Positions 5,414 through 5,576 of a stretch of DNA of 5,576 bases are shown here, piece after piece. This DNA is from Lysobacteraceae bacterium (GTDB lineage: Bacteria; Pseudomonadota; Gammaproteobacteria; Xanthomonadales; Xanthomonadaceae): NCBI GenBank assembly GCA_003449515.1, contig DMHI01000156.1, positions 1 through 5,576 of the forward strand, read 5' to 3'. Position 1 is the stretch's first letter. Every line of letters starts with the position of its first letter. The notes beneath the pieces were generated by a model that saw only the letters and a program-made list of their open reading frames with translations, did not search any database and was not told the DNA's origin. Made by a program: the position numbers and the translations under genes.

Positions 5414-5439
5414 GCGGCGCGCCGGTGAGGACGCGCCGC
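5414..5439. repeat. GC-rich inverted repeat between efp and the deaminase gene
   Basis: GCGGCGCG (5414-5421) and its exact complement CGCGCCGC (5432-5439) are separated by 10 bases. They could form an 8-bp all-GC hairpin in the transcript, 20 bases before the deaminase start. No T-run follows on either strand, so it is not a classical intrinsic terminator. It could slow or attenuate readthrough from efp, or be chance in GC-rich DNA. The rest of the 99-nt gap (5394-5492) shows no convincing -35/-10 pair. Confidence 0.3.
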
Positions 5440-5492
5440 AAGAGTGCCGGCCGCGCCGTGGCGGGCCGATGACGCCGATGGATGGCGCGCGA

Positions 5493-5576
5493 TTACTTGA
5501 CGCGGCTGACGTACTCACCGGTGCGGGTGTCGACCTTGATGATTTCGTCCTGCGCCACGAACAGCGGCACACGGAC
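5493..5576 (-). CDS. efp: Elongation factor P, C-terminal end (partial, start beyond right edge)
   Basis: The last 27 codons plus TAA of a gene running in from the right edge. The encoded VRVPLFVAQDEIIKVDTRTG followed by EYVSRVK is the end of the third OB-fold domain of EF-P, including the conserved VPLF, IKVDTR and GEY-SRVK blocks that close almost all proteobacterial EF-P proteins. EF-P binds between the P and E sites of the ribosome and relieves stalling at consecutive prolines. The modified lysine loop lies in the missing N-terminal part, so the modification type cannot be judged. The gene is on the same strand as the deaminase operon, 99 nt upstream of it; whether it is cotranscribed is unclear. 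Confidence 0.95.
   Translation of the reverse strand, partial: VRVPLFVAQDEIIKVDTRTGEYVSRVK

Noticed and set aside
5394..5441. Upstream extension of the deaminase by 16 residues
   Set aside because: Crosses the inverted repeat, has no ribosome site, and homology begins at the ATG at 5393.
5369..5572. Short Ser/Arg/Cys-rich minus-strand frame spanning the efp end and the deaminase start
   Set aside because: Out of frame with both the unmistakable EF-P C-terminus and the deaminase.

Overview
The window is GC-rich, densely packed bacterial chromosome from a gammaproteobacterium. Three things point there: the C-terminus of elongation factor P, a ubiG gene for ubiquinone synthesis, and an MTA deaminase - ubiG - HAD phosphatase order that matches Pseudomonas aeruginosa PA3170-PA3172. 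The extra squalene/phytoene-synthase-like gene and the lysine/alanine/proline-rich histone-like gene make me think of the Xanthomonas/Lysobacter/Rhodanobacter side (Lysobacterales). That placement is inference and rests on no search. I see no mobile element, phage gene, CRISPR array, tRNA or rRNA.

Layout. On the minus strand, reading right to left, are: the last 27 codons of efp; a 99-nt gap holding a GC-rich inverted repeat; an MTA/SAH deaminase of the TRZ/ATZ amidohydrolase family; ubiG (4-nt ATGA overlap); a MupP/Gph-type HAD phosphatase (another 4-nt ATGA overlap); a squalene/phytoene-synthase-like protein (3-nt gap); and folE2 (54-nt gap). The last five genes look like one operon. folE2 converges on yidD, which is on the plus strand, with only 3 nt between stop codons. 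Left of yidD, a 92-nt intergenic region separates it from a divergent minus-strand gene for a histone H1-like basic repeat protein, cut by the left edge. This region carries two face-to-face sigma70-type promoters that share one -10 region.

The operon collects housekeeping functions: salvage or disposal of methylthioadenosine/S-adenosylhomocysteine-type nucleosides, the two SAM-dependent O-methylations of ubiquinone synthesis (whose by-product is SAH), phosphosugar dephosphorylation (probably MurNAc-6-phosphate in peptidoglycan recycling), a probable non-catalytic prenyl-synthase-fold protein related to a respiratory complex I assembly factor, and the first step of folate/queuosine pterin synthesis. 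I found no convincing new multi-gene system. The points most worth a second look are the shared-core divergent promoter, the synthase-like protein without aspartate-rich motifs, and the identity of the ubiG-linked phosphatase.
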